Source: Rhabditoides inermis
Taxonomy: Eukaryota; Nematoda; Chromadorea; Rhabditida; Rhabditidae
DNA: 64,000 bases
NCBI GenBank assembly: GCA_963966185.1
Contig: CAWZYM010000196.1
Location: forward strand, 322,501 to 386,500
Direction of reading: 5' to 3'
The translations under genes were made by a program, and so were the position numbers. Below are positions 12,618-24,109 of the stretch, piece after piece. Below the pieces are notes generated by a model. It saw only the letters and a list, made by a program, of their open reading frames with translations. It had not been told where the DNA came from and searched no databases. Each line of letters starts with the position of its first letter. Position 1 is the stretch's first letter.

Positions 12618-14780
12618 CTCTCTCTCTCGCGCTCTCTCTCTCTCTCTCTCTATCCGTTTCACCTGCTGACTCGGCGTCTAGTTTCTTCACAACAAAATCT
12701 CCAAAGTCACAAATCTAAATGGGATTGATTTTTTTGTGGAAAAATGAATCTAGTTAATAATTTGATTTATATGCGATTAGCGCGAAAGTGGTTCAGATAA
12801 TGGAGAGCAAAAGAACCAACAAAAGAACTTGAACTTTCAATGTCTATCACGTCACTTACCGAGTAAACGGCAAGAATGATGACGGATTGAATTAGCAAGC
12901 GAGTTTCTGCGTTAATTTCGAATCGTTTCGTGCTGGAATTGTATTAGTTAACGTTCAGATAATAGTTTTTTTTTCACTTTTGCATGTTTGCTCCAAATGC
13001 CTTTCTCTTTTGCCTCAGAATGAAATAAACAATCACATATATTGTACAGGAAGTTAACGGGAAAACAACGCTTGATACTTCGGCACACTAAAAATTTTGG
13101 TTCAATGTTTATTTGAAATTGGTTCAATGTTTATTTGAAAATGACTTACATATGATATTACCACAGCCCATAGTGGTGGATCCAAACAAACAAAGTTATT
13201 CGTTGTTTCGTTTAATGTGAGGCTAGAAATCGATGTGTTGTACACTTATGTATGCCCTCGTTTTTATGAACAAATTAAATATAAAATGTGTATTTCACAT
13301 AACTCACTCGCAGTTCACCCAAATCGATGACATTGAAGGGATTAAAGTGTATAACCAAACATTTAAAATCACAAGCGAACAACGACGATTTCTGATAAAA
13401 AAAAATTGTATTGTGTTTTTCTAGACACTCACGTTGAAAACAGGAGTTCCTCCATTTTCGGGAATACAAAAATGGCTAACCGATTGATTGCAATAAAGAA
13501 TGAAAAAAGAACCACACCTGAAACCTATCATGGATTTGCTTTAAAAACTATTTACCGTAATCTGCTGCATACTCGGCTATATGGAATAACGTTTCGTATT
13601 TTTCAAGGTGAAGCTTGCTACTACAAACTTTGAAATTACCGAGTTTCGCGTCTGAAAACTTACCCTGTATATAATTGCGGTAGCGTAATAAAAATGTAAA
13701 CTGTAGAGTGAATAATATCGCATCCCACAAGCCGACACACTATACGCCAGTAACGACCCTAACATTTGTCTGGTATGAACTAAGTGTCTATGTGAATATC
13801 ATCGATTCTTCAACTGTGGTAAAACAATGATGTGACTATCAACTAAGGAATTAAGGCACGGTCTTATATTTTGCATCTTATGCTGACGTGTCCTATTTGG
13901 TAGTTACAATATGGTTTTACCATAGATGGTTTATGAATCGATGATACATCGAAACTGAGTTTCATTCCACTCACATTCAGCTTTTTGTTTCTGGCGCGAA
14001 TCAGAACGAAGAGAAACACAGCGTTCATAAGAAGCGAAGAAATCACAAGAAAAGTGAGGGAGAATATGAGAATCCAGTGATAGAACGGGTGCTCGAGGTG
14101 GTGGTGCAATCCGTATTCAGAGTCTCTCACTTGACAACCTAGGCAGTTCCTCGACTCAGTGGAGCAAGGACAGTCTTAATCAATCTTATGACAATTGTAA
14201 TCGATTATGAATTTCTGAATTTCTGATTATGAATTTCTTATTTATATGAGTACTTAAAGGTAGTATAATCTCTGATTTTCGCTTTTAAGAAGAAGAAAAA
14301 CTACTATATATAAAAACAGTACCTTGTTGAGAAGTGCTGACAGCAAAAGACGCATTATCATTCATGTCGAAAAAGAGTGTGTTTGTAGAGATCAACTGAA
14401 GTGAAAAATTCACATCATTTTACAAATACATGATAGTGACATGCAATCATGCAAACTCGAAAAAAAAACTGCTACGAATTCCATCACTTTACCGCATAGA
14501 GCCAAATCAACAAATTGTTCATTCGGACTGACGTGGTTGTGAACGAATTGGTATCCTGAGAGACCAAGAAAAGGGTTGATTACATCAGCGGCGAGTGTTT
14601 CATAAACGACACGTACTTACAATTTGGCTCGCATGAGAGATGCAATAATGGAGAGGCACGTAGATTCTGATTTACATACACAATCTGATCGAAAACATCG
14701 ATTATATGTTTACCGTACGACTGGACGTAAACAAACACAGCAACAAACTTTTGCAAGCTTTCTGTCCATTCTGTGCACAC
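11475..14780 (-). CDS. Chemoreceptor-like seven-transmembrane protein (copy 1)
   Basis: Exons on the minus strand encode typical nematode serpentine-receptor segments. 14127-13978 is a first membrane segment (LIFSLTFLVISSLLMNAVFL, then RARNKKLN). 13755-13670 gives YWRIVCRLVGCDIIHS, then FITLPQLY. 13415-13310 gives a Cys-containing loop. 13226-13143 ends LWAVVISY. 12938-12862 gives RFEINAETRLLIQSVIILAV. 12572-12447 gives VAFSILLPLSVIAISMDM. The last exon, 11578-11475, ends VHDHV-stop. Exons near 14780-14480 may add an extracellular N-terminal part with Cys; this is unsure. The likely role is ligand sensing at the membrane. The exact sr family is unclear. The last intron carries large GA tracts and two decoy copies of its own 3' splice junction. 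Confidence 0.6.
11578..11800 (-). repeat. Three copies of a 3' splice junction (about 95-bp spacing)
   Basis: The junction TGCAG|AACTGCGGCGTGTGTTG of the receptor's last exon (exon start 11578) recurs in the preceding intron at about 11664-11685 (CCAG|AACTGCGACATGTGTTG) and 11763-11787 (CCAG|AACTGCGGTATGTGTTG). The repeats share flanking ACGTTACTGGAA/AACA words. Only the first continues into an open exon. Confidence 0.85.
12066..12445. repeat. Long GA microsatellite
   Basis: About 380 bp of GA with GGGAGA and CGAGAGA interruptions, in an intron of the receptor gene. An internal stretch of roughly 115 bp (about 12230-12300 and 12345-12410) is repeated. The matching tract in the duplicate gene is at 21490-21870. 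Confidence 0.95.
12571..12652. repeat. CT microsatellite
   Basis: (CT)n with CG interruptions directly upstream of the exon encoding VFLDVDDVFLA. Matched in the duplicate gene at 22002-22100. Confidence 0.95.
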
Positions 14781-14829
14781 ACAGGTCGTCTTATAGGTTT
14801 ATAGAAACCAATTATGAAATCAGTGAAAC

Positions 14830-15320
14830 AGTGAGGGGGGCGGGGTTGAGATCATGTCAAATGGCGGTTACCCCCCTCTACCCCCGGTTAGGAGGAGAGG
14901 CGGTTACCCAATTCCAAATTGTCACTGAAATTCGGAAAAGAGATAACTACATCTGTTTGAGGAAACCTCGGAGCACGAAGTTGAACCCGCCGAGTACACT
15001 TTTAACAATGGATGTCGCAACGTCATCCTAATCGTGAGACCAAGCGCACCACCTCTTCTTCACGTCGGATCTCGACAAGAAGAAACCACTGACAGAATTC
15101 AATACATCTGATAATCTTTAAAAAGGGCTTGCGTAAGAGTGGCGCTTTTCAGTCATGTCCACGGGGCACTCTCGTCTCTCACGATCTGCCCCGGACCAGA
15201 CGCCGTCAGCAGAAGTGGTTCTGCTATCGCGTTGTCTGTTCCCACCAACCCCGAGGCATCGCCCTCTCTTTCCCTCTCTCCCCCTCTCCTCCTCTCTCCC
15301 TCTCCCCCCCCCCCCTTCTC

Positions 15321-15352
<32 letters not shown>

Positions 15353-15515
15353 ACTAACTCTCCGGGCATTACTCTGGGGCAGATCCCACCGGTGTGAGTG
15401 AGCAGTTAGATTACTTCCTCAATCTGCCCCCATTCCATATTTCTCAGTCATTTGGATTACACTATATGCAATACGTTTATTGTGATATGTTCATTGATCT
15501 TGTAATGGAGGTTTT
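14830..15515. other. Intergenic stretch before the second RING gene
   Basis: No supported exon. Contains a pyrimidine tract at 15263-15355 and a block at about 15406-15500 (TTAGATTACTTCCTCAATCTG, TCATTTGGATTACACT) that is homologous to 24387-24485. Confidence 0.55.
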
Positions 15516-15521
15516 TTTCAG

Positions 15522-15954
15522 ATGACACTTGATGACTTGTTTACTTGCTCGATTTGCCTCGATGTACTCTACAAGCCCAAAGCGTGGGTTTACTTTTTGT
15601 TGTTGTTATAAATATTGATAAAGTGAGAGTGTTGTTTACAGAATCGCGCCCTGTATGCATCGTTTCTGCACCGGATGCCTCGCTAAATGGCTATCGGAAA
15701 AATTTGGATGTTCCACTGTGAGAATTTTAAAGCTGGACAGACATCGCAATATATCTTTTCAGTGTCGCTCGGATCCTCGTTTCATCGTTTCCGACCACAC
15801 GTTCAATCGGTTGCTGGAACAGTTTTTGACGTCTTCTTCCGGTAGATTAATATGAAAATAATATTTTGTTTCACGATGCATTCTAGATCAACAACCCAGT
15901 GCCGAGATGACGAAGCTGAAAGATGACTTGGAGAGCCAACACCCCATAGTGTGA
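15522..15954 (+). CDS. Short CHFR-like RING finger protein (paralogue)
   Basis: Exons 15522-15581, about 15641-15717, about 15764-15841 and about 15888-15954 give a RING: CSICLDVLYKPKA, PCMHRFCTGCLAKWL, then CRSDPRFIVSDHTFNRLLEQF. It is clearly a paralogue of the gene at 9040-10727. The start ATG directly follows TTTTTTTCAG, a strong spliced-leader acceptor signature. As read, it stops after HPIV. At the homologous point the longer paralogue has an intron (HPIR|gt), and here GTGAG also follows, so a further coiled-coil exon could exist. No adjacent one is seen; the nearest candidate is 23634-24109, beyond a minus-strand gene. It may therefore be a truncated gene copy. Confidence 0.65.
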
Positions 15955-16269
15955 GAATTGTCTCCCAATCAGTCACCAAAACACACAACTTTATAACACG
16001 AGCAGCTTGCCAACTCGTCTTGGCCAATTCTTATGACACAATCCATATACACATTTTTTAGGGCATAACTTTTCCGTAATAGTTAGAGGCGAACTTAGGA
16101 CAGACATCGAATAGACTGACGTGTGAAACAAAAGTTCATTTCGAAGACACTCGCAATCAGAAAGTGCGCCGCCTGCCTCTCTCCCGTCCTAGAATCAGAG
16201 ACGCGGAGAGAGTGCTATAAAAGAGAGAGTCAGGTCCGCGTCGCGTGCCCACCATCCGCGCTCTGCGGC

Positions 16270-18091
16270 ATGAAAGCGATCAGTGATCGACGCTCATCGT
16301 CTTGTTTCACTGGCGCACTGTTTCCTGACTCGCATCGCAATTCGGAAACCATGAAAGCGATCAGTGATCGACGCTCATCGTCTTGTTTCACTGGCGCACT
16401 GTTTCCTGACTCGCATCGCAATTCGGAAACCATGAAAGCGATCAGTGATCGACGCTCATCGTCTTGTTTCACTGGCGCACTGTTTCCTGACTCGCATCGC
16501 AATTTGGAATCCATGAAAGCGATCTGTGATCGACGCTCATCGTCTTGTTTCACTGGCGCACTGTTTCCTGACTCGCATCGCAATTTGGAATCCATGAAAG
16601 CGATCTGTGATCGACGCTCATCGTCTTGTTACTGGCGCACTGTTTCCTGACTCGCATCGCAATTTGGAATCCATGAAAGCGATCTGTGATCGACGCTCAT
16701 CGTCTTGTTTCACTGGCGCACTGTTTCCTGACTCGCATCGCAATTTGGAATCCATGAAAGCGATCTGTGATCGACGCTCATCGTCTTGTTTCACTGGCGC
16801 ACTGTTTCCTGACTCGCATCGCAATTCGGAAACCATGAAAGCGATCAGTGATCGACGCTCATCGTCTTGTTTCACTGGCGCACTGTTTCCTGACTCGCAT
16901 CGCAATTTGGAATCCATGAAAGCGATCTGTGATCGACGCTCATCGTCTTGTTTCACTGGCGCACTGTTTCCTGACTCGCATCGCAATTTGGAATCCATGA
17001 AAGCGATCTGTGATCGACGCTCATCGTCTTGTTTCACTGGCGCACTGTTTCCTGACTCGCATCGCAATTTGGAATCCATGAAAGCGATCTGTGATCGACG
17101 CTCATCGTCTTGTTTCACTGGCGCACTGTTTCCTGACTCGCATCGCAATTTGGAATCCATGAAAGCGATCTGTGATCGACGCTCATCGTCTTGTTTCACT
17201 GGCGCACTGTTTCCTGACTCGCATCGCAATTTGGAATCCATGAAAGCGATCTGTGATCGACGCTCATCGTCTTGTTTCACTGGCGCACTGTTTCCTGACT
17301 CGCATCGCAATTCGGAAACCATGAAAGCGATCAGTGATCGACGCTCATCGTCTTGTTTCACTGGCGCACTGTTTCCTGACTCGCATCGCAATTTGGAATC
17401 CATGAAAGCGATCTGTGATCGACGCTCATCGTCTTGTTACTGGCGCACTGTTTCCTGACTCGCATCGCAATTTGGAATCCTTGAAAGCGATCTGTGATCG
17501 ACGCTCATCGTCTTGTTTCACTGGCGCACTGTTTCCTGACTCGCATCGCAATTTGGAATCCATGAAAGCGATCTGTGATCGACGCTCATCGTCTTGTTTC
17601 ACTGGCGCACTGTTTCCTGACTCGCATCGCAATTCGGAAACCATGAAAGCGATCAGTGATCGACGCTCATCGTCTTGTTTCACTGGCGCACTGTTTCCTG
17701 ACTCGCATCGCAATTTGGAATCCATGAAAGCGATCTGTGATCGACGCTCATCGTCTTGTTTCACTGGCGCACTGTTTCCTGACTCGCATCGCAATTTGGA
17801 ATCCATGAAAGCGATCTGTGATCGACGCTCATCGTCTTGTTTCACTGGCGCACTGTTTCCTGACTCGCATCGCAATTCGGAAACCATGAAAGCGATCTGT
17901 GATCGACGCTCATCGTCTTGTTTCACTGGCGCACTGTTTCCTGACTCGCATCGCAATTTGGAATCCATGAAAGCGATCTGTGATCGACGCTCATCGTCTT
18001 GTTTCACTGGCGCACTGTTTCCTGACTCGCATCGCAATTTGGAATCCATGAAAGCGATCTGTGATCGACGCTCATCGTCTTGTTTCACTAG
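16270..18091. repeat. 81-bp satellite array, about 22.5 copies, open on both strands
   Basis: The unit is 27 codons long. On the plus strand it reads MKAISDRRSSSCFTGALFPD..., on the minus strand MVSELRCESGNSAPVKQDDE.... Two variants alternate: one ends NSET and is usually followed by KAIS, the other ends NLES and is usually followed by KAIC. A 2-nt deletion (TTTCAC to TTAC) occurs in exactly two units, at about 16628 and 17436. They are 808 bp apart, which is ten units minus two bases, so the array has a higher-order structure. A frame starting at 16123 leads into the array from unique sequence, and the far end reads FTSIISNHM-stop. Whether it is translated is unknown. Confidence 0.97.
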
Positions 18092-18307
18092 CATTATATC
18101 AAATCACATGTAAAACGTGAAAATCGTTATACTGCAATTTATTTTGTCTTCAATACTGCAATTTATTTTTGTTCATGGATGGGACGAATGGACGACTTGG
18201 AAACTCGTTTATCAGCAAATATGAAACTATATTTTATTAGATTATTCTTATTATTCAATTAAATAACTTATAGTCATGGAATTGCGTATTGCGATTATTA
18301 ATGTAAT

Positions 18308-18326
18308 TTGAGCACAGAGAGAAAGG

Positions 18327-18358
<32 letters not shown>

Positions 18359-18373
18359 AAGAGAGAGAGGGGG
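18308..18373. repeat. GA microsatellite
   Basis: GA tract just beyond the stop codon of the secreted-protein gene. A longer GA tract, 18588-18661, lies in its last intron. Confidence 0.9.
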
Positions 18374-18442
18374 ATGATAGAGCGTACCGCGTGTATGTCT
18401 GTATGCCTGTTTCTGTCTATCTGTCTGTCTGTACACGCGCAT

Positions 18443-19555
18443 CTATCCGACCATAGTGGGGTTGAGCTTGTTCTGTATGAGTCTCTGCATGATCTTGTCC
18501 TTTGGTACTTGGAACAGATTCACATTCGGCACCACATGGCCATACTGCATGTGACGGTCGGCCATGTAGTTGAGATACCTGCAGGGAGATAGAGGGAGAG
18601 GGAGAGGGAGAGGGAGAGAGAGAGGGAGAGAGAGGGAGAGAGAGAGAGAGAGAGAGAGAGGGTTCCACCCACTTGAATGTGTACGGAGCTCTCTCGTTGG
18701 GGTCGGAGAGAGTGAGCGGGAACTCCATGGCAGAGTTGAGTATGCCATTGCCATACGACTGCAATCACTGTCAATTGTGAATGTTTCCACAGGGACCAGT
18801 ATGGTTTGTGAGTGCGTGAAAAGACGACGTGGAAAATTACATGTATCGGACAAATAACATGCCAAAACAATGCACGCCGTCGTCTACTCCCACCCACCTT
18901 GACCATGAATCTCCCGTCCAGGTCGAATATCTCGTTCACGCCCGGAATCGGAATGTCCACATGGCCGGAGACCTGAGGTTTGTAGTGGTCAGTGTCTTCA
19001 AACGAACATCCTTCCAACTACTCCCGATATGCCTTGCGATATGTTTTCGTAGAGACTGACCGCATTTTTAGTAGTCCTGGTCAGTCTCTTCCAAAACCAT
19101 TGCGGGGAGTTCGAAAAGCTTCGAGGTAGCTTGTGCTTGAAGTGATTAAAATGCAGATCGAAAGGCATACGCTGTGCATATCGATAATCGTTTGACGGCT
19201 ATTCGAATTGCTTTCAAATTACGCCTTGCTCCGATTTCCCTTCGAATTACTTCAAACTAACCGCGAGAGTCTTGCGCAAAAAAAGAAACTCGTTCTCTCA
19301 CCTCTCTGATCTTCTTGGCGTCGTACTCGGCGCCCACTGTGAATGCCGTGATGAATGGCTGATGGGCGCCGTCGGACTGGTGCAGTGGCGCGTCCGCGTA
19401 CTGGTCCAAGTTCCGAGCCACTGCCAGGTTGTGGTTGTTCACGCCCTCAACATACATTCCCATAGTTTCCTAATTTTACAAACCTCCTGGAAGAAATGCC
19501 CACGCCCATAGAATGACACTGGTCAGTACAAGAGAAGACTGGTATAAACAGGGAG

Positions 19556-19598
<43 letters not shown>

Positions 19599-19906
19599 GG
19601 GGGGGTGGAATGACGCACGCTGACGGCGAATCCGGCTCCCCACGCGTCTGTCAGATCGTCGGTGAAAGTGGCGGCGACCGCTTGCGTGAATGGATTGAAC
19701 GCCGACCTGGAAGATTCATTCCAAATGCAGATAACTTGCACATCATGTGTGCTCGTGTCGATGGCATGATCATGATAAACATATCGTATTGTATACAGTC
19801 TCCTCTACCTTCCCGAGAAGTCGGCAGACTGTCCAGGCAGATGCACATCCGGCACCGACATCGGCTTCTCACCAGCCTTGTCGCCAGCTGACCGGAGAAT
19901 GTGATG

Positions 19907-19946
<40 letters not shown>

Positions 19947-20269
19947 GGTTGTACATACCAATGTATATATTGGGCAGGAACGGCCCGGACCGCTCGTCCG
20001 TCATCCCTGTTGGCAGCTGAAGGAGACCCAGACCTCGCGGCCGGTCGCGCATGAATGGCGCTGCAAGGCCGGCTGTCAAACAAACAAACAACAAGCTCAC
20101 AGTTACGAACCTCTGCAGAACATATTAACTAGTAATGTGGCCGTCAAGGAACATACAGGCGCTACGAGCTTTCAGTTACTAACCCCTCTAGAACAACTAG
20201 TAATGTACCTCTAGCGTGTGCGAGTGGCAAGAGAGCGAATAACAGCGCGAGTTTCGCGGATCGAACCAT
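18443..20269 (-). CDS. Secreted protein of unknown family, eight exons
   Basis: Exon 1 (20269-20209) encodes a signal peptide (MVRSAKLALLFALLPLAHAR). Further exons are near 20073-19958 (RPRGLGLLQLPTGMTDERSG), 19890-19808 (MSVPDVHLPGQSADFSGR), 19708-19622 (NPFTQAVAATFTDDLTDAWG), 19470-19302 (GMYVEGVNNHNLAVARNL, then PFITAFTVGAEYDAKKI), 18977-18898 (GHVDIPIPGVNEIFDLDG), 18760-18673 (MEFPLTLSDPNERAPYTF) and about 18580-18443 (ending NKLNPTMVG-stop). Splice borders are good AG/GT matches throughout. There is no Cys-rich pattern and no membrane segment after the signal, so a soluble secreted or lysosomal protein is likely. I do not recognise the family. Confidence 0.65.
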
Positions 20270-20639
20270 GGCTGGGGGGCGACAATCCACTGAAATCGAG
20301 CAATGCTCGTGCACTATCGAAAGGGATATGGAAAAGGGAACGAGAAATGTAGTGGCGGAGAGAACCCCACCCATCTTCCGTTTTATGAACTCGCTTTTTC
20401 ACAGAGCTATGCGGTCTACCGTATCCCCTCGCTACATTATATTTTTCTGTCTACCGTTGAAGTAATGTAGCCGCTTCAATTTATGTTGTTTTTTTCTAGT
20501 TTGGTACTGTATTCTGCGTTTGACTTCTTAGAACTGCTGTAAATGTTCAATGGTTAAGCTCGGTTTTTTTAACATTCGTTTTTTTTATTTATCTATTATC
20601 TCGTTACAATATCTATGAAAAATTCGGTAAGTAGAAAAA

Positions 20640-21080
20640 AGGACTACGGTAGGTGGAATTCGAGCTTCTCGAGAAAATAGGAGGTTACTGTAGAAAAATA
20701 ATTTGACCTCGTAGAAGAAGAATTTGATCTTCTTGTAAACATAAGGATTACGGTAGGAGAATAACTTGATCTTTTTGCAAATATAAGGGTTACGGTAGAA
20801 GAAGAATTTGATCTTCTTGCAAACATAAGGGTTACGGTAGGAGAATAATTTGATCTACTTTCAAACATAAGGGTTACGGTAGAAGAAGAATTTGATCTTC
20901 TTGCTAACATAAGGATTACGGTAGAAGAAGAATTTGATCTTCTTGCAAACATAAGGATTACGGTAGAAGAAGAATTTGATCTTCTTCTTACGGTAGGAGA
21001 ATAATTCGATCTTTCTGCGAAAAACGGAGTTACGGTAGGAGAATAATTTAATGATTTGATCTACTTGCAAAGATAAGGGT
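20640..21080. repeat. 42-bp minisatellite, array 1
   Basis: About ten degenerate copies of a 42-bp unit: GATCTTCTTGCAAACATAAG followed by GGTTACGGTAGAAGAAGAATTT. The same unit occurs in the opposite orientation at 46100-46800. Because 42 is a multiple of three, spurious frames run through the array. Confidence 0.93.
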
Positions 21081-21489
21081 TACAAACGTATGATTTCATG
21101 ATATAAGCGTCGAATTATATTTTGACAACATGCCGGGAATAAACGAATTTTGGCGACGATGTGTTTTTCGGTTGCCTGGGTGAGATTCTCTCTCTCTTGT
21201 CTCCCTCTGCCAGCTGCAAGCTTCCGTGACAATTTACAATGTATGATGTGCCTCCTGCAAACACTCGCCACACACTGACTGATCATTCGGATCATCCCGC
21301 AAGTATATATATATATGACACAACATGTACATACACAATGAATAAACACAGTTACACATGAATCAGTACTACACTTCCATGCCGCGCACAGCGGCCGTCC
21401 TGGTCACAGTCGTTGTAGTGGGGGCGATGGTGAGGGGAGAGGGCTGGCGGGGGAGGAGCAGGGGGCGCAGTTCTGGAATATGGAGAGGG

Positions 21490-21503
21490 TGAGGGGAGAG
21501 GGA

Positions 21504-21543
<40 letters not shown>

Positions 21544-21666
21544 GTGAAATAGAGAGGGAGAGAGGTCTGAGGGAGAGAGAGAGATAGATAGAGAGAAAGA
21601 AGAGAGAGAGAGAAGAGAGAGAGGGTGAGGGGAGAGAGAGAGAGAGAGAGAGAGAGGGTGAGGGGA

Positions 21667-21712
<46 letters not shown>

Positions 21713-21870
21713 AGAGAGAGGGAGGGAGAGGGAGGGAGAGAGAGTGAAATAGAGAGGGAGAGAGGTTGAGGGAGAGAGAGGGAGAGAGAGGGAGAGGGGG
21801 AGAGGGAGGGAGAGAGAGAGGGAGAGAGAGATAGATAGAGAGAAAGAAGAGAGAGAGAGAAGAGAGAGGG
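21490..21870. repeat. Long GA microsatellite (copy 2)
   Basis: GA-rich intron sequence equivalent to that of the first receptor copy, with different internal arrangement (GTGAAATAGAGAGG and GATAGATAGAGA interruptions each occurring twice). Confidence 0.95.
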
Positions 21871-21998
21871 ATAGACCGCCCACCATTCCGCATGTCCATG
21901 CTGATGGCGATGACGGAGAGTGGGAGGAGGATGGAGAATGCGACGTCGAGATGGTCGTCTAGCATGGTTGCGAGAAACACGTAGTCCATGTCTAGGAA

Positions 21999-22001
<3 letters not shown>

Positions 22002-22073
<72 letters not shown>

Positions 22074-22100
22074 TCTATCTATCTCTCTATCTCTCTCTCT
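22002..22100. repeat. CT microsatellite (copy 2)
   Basis: (CT)n with TATCT interruptions, in the same relative place as 12571-12652. Confidence 0.95.
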
Positions 22101-23633
22101 TTCAGTTTCACCTGCTGACTCGACGTCTAGTTTTTTCACAACAAAATCTCCAAAGTCACAAATCTAAATGTATTTATTAGTGAAAGAAGTTGGTGATAAT
22201 TTGATAATTTGATTTATATGCGATTAGCGCGAAAGTGGTTCAGAAGTTCAGATAATGCAGACCAAAAGAGCCAGACAGGACTTGAACTTGGTTTTCATGT
22301 CACTTACCGAATAAACGGCGAGAATTGTGACGGATTGAATCAGCAAACGAGTCTCTGCGTTGATTTCGAAACGTTTCGTGCTGAAATTGTATTAGTAAAC
22401 GTTCAAATAACATTTTTTTTCAACTTTTGCCTGTTTGCTCCGAATGCCTTTCTCTTTTTCCTCAGAAAGAAATAAACAATCACATATAAATAAAGAGAAC
22501 CACACCTGAAACCTATCATGACGTGTCATAATCATGTTTGCGATTCCGAATAAACATTTGATATATTGTACAGGAAGTTGCAGGAAAAATAACGCTCGAT
22601 ATTTTGGCAATCTTCAATATTCATTGATTCAATGTATATTCTAAAATAACTCACATATGATATTATCACAGCCCATAGTACTCGATCCGAACAAACAAAA
22701 TTATTCGTTATTTCGCTTAACGTGAGGCTAGAAAATCGATGTGTTGTACCCCCTTTTTTAAATAAGAACAGATAAAAAAATGTTGTTTTCATTTCATTGT
22801 TTATGTCATATAATATTTAACAAAATGATAATCTAAGAATATAATTTCAATATAATATAATTGATATAATACAATATTTCATAGTAATTTACATAGTTGT
22901 TTTCATAAACGTATAATTACTCGGCTATATGAAATAACGTTTCGTATTTTCCAAGGTTAAGCTCGCTACTAAAAAAGGATCAAGTTCAGCCGCTACATAC
23001 TCACCCTGTATACAATTTCTCACCCTGTATACAATTATAAAATTATGAAAAATTATCGAAAACTTACCCTGTATACAATTGCGGCAGTGTAATAAACATG
23101 TAAACTGTAGAGTGAATTATATCGCAGCCCACAAGCTGCCACACAATACGCCAGTAACGACCCTAACATTTGTCTGCTATGAACTAAGTGTCTATATAAG
23201 TATCATCGATTCTCCAACTGTGGTAAAACAATGATGTGACTATCAATTAAGGAATAAGGCACGGTCTTATATTTTGCATCTTATGCTGACGTGTCCTATT
23301 TGATTGAGAAAAGTTCTCAGGGGCGAGCAGCGCAGCAGCGCGACGCGACCGCCACGCACGCGATCGGCGCGCAGGCGGAGGCGTTTCGGCCAATGGGCGG
23401 CCAGTAATGCTGACGTGTTCTTTCATTTTTACATATCCGCCTGCAGGCCGCAGCGCGCGCGATAGAGACGCGGCGCGGCGCCTCGCCTTTGGTGAGAGAA
23501 GTTGTTCCAAAAAACGGGGAATTCGGGCAGCCGTTCGTAAAAGTATCTTGATTCTGAAACGGGGTCATGATATGGCTGTGAAATATACCGTGAAATATAA
23601 CTTTTTCACAATGGCTGTATTATTAGTTTCAGT

Positions 23634-24109
23634 AGTCCCGTCGATTGCGCTCGCCTCGTTACCGAGCTGCAGAAGGAACTGATGGTCCGTGACCTCAATG
23701 TGATCAATCTTGGATACGCGATTGCCAGACAAGCAAGAGAAACGACCAGACTGGAGGCCGACCTCGCCCAAACGAATCGTCTCGTGCGCAACTCGCGCGA
23801 GCGCACGCGGAACTGACGCGCGGGCGCGACCAGCTGGCACAGGTCCATGCGTCCGAGTTGGCCAAGTACAAGGAGGAGGTGCTGCGCCTGCGAGAGAGCA
23901 ACGAGGAGAGGGACGCGGAACTGACGCGCAAGGACGCGGAACTCGCGCGCAAGGACGCGGAACTGCGGCAGACGCACGCGCAGCTGGCTGGGTGGAAGCG
24001 GTTCAGCCAGGCGAGAGGGATGGAGTGTGCTGCGATGGAGCGGGTGGTAGAGAGAATGAGGAGGGGGAGGGGGCGGCAGAGCCCTGCCGCGGTCGAGAAC
24101 ATGGTGTAG
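23634..24109 (+). pseudogene. Coiled-coil exon with a single-base frameshift
   Basis: After a TTTCAG 3' splice site near 23632, the frame reads LVTELQKELMVRDLNVINLG and QARETTRLEADLAQTNRLVR, then meets a stop near 23816. A second frame, shifted by one missing base near 23798, takes over without a gap in sense: HAELTRGRDQLAQVHASELA, then repeated DAEL(T/A)RKDAEL units, ending AAVENMV-stop at 24109. The composition matches the coiled-coil tail of the CHFR-like gene at 9040-10727. It is probably the last exon of a RING paralogue, inactivated or carrying a sequencing error. Confidence 0.55.

Larger units (their letters stand above)
21369..23190 (-). pseudogene. Truncated duplicate of the chemoreceptor-like gene (copy 2)
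   Basis: This block parallels 11475-13755 exon by exon. 23165-23080 gives YWRIVWQLVGCDIIHSTVY. 22725-22645 ends LWAVIISY. 22385-22305 gives RFEINAETRLLIQSVTILAV. 22005-21878 gives VFLDMDYVFLATMLDDHLD. 21480-21369 ends VRGMEV-stop. Homology ends at about 23300, before the exon for the first membrane segment. The loop exon seen at 13415-13310 in copy 1 is also missing, its place taken by AT-rich sequence. The remaining exons carry no stops. It is most likely a recent truncated pseudogene, unless a new 5' end is used. Confidence 0.65.

Noticed and set aside
12052..12690. Long Ser/Leu- or Arg/Glu-rich open frames over GA/CT tracts (also 4445-4895, 21369-22139, 25409-26044, 39551-39922)
   Set aside because: These frames are products of dinucleotide repeats read in any frame. 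Only the short exons embedded in them have support.
14830..14910. G/C-rich inverted words GGCGGTTACCC as a regulatory element
   Set aside because: Short and without a partner elsewhere in the window; likely chance in a local GC-rich patch.
16270..18091. CRISPR-like or protein-coding repeat array
   Set aside because: There are no unique spacers between units; the whole 81 bp repeats. Translation is possible on both strands, but no start context or splice pattern favours either, so I list it as a satellite.
15522..24109. One RING gene running from 15522 to the coiled-coil exon at 23634
   Set aside because: It would need an intron of about 7.7 kb containing a satellite and a multi-exon minus-strand gene, and the last exon has a frameshift. 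Possible but unsupported.
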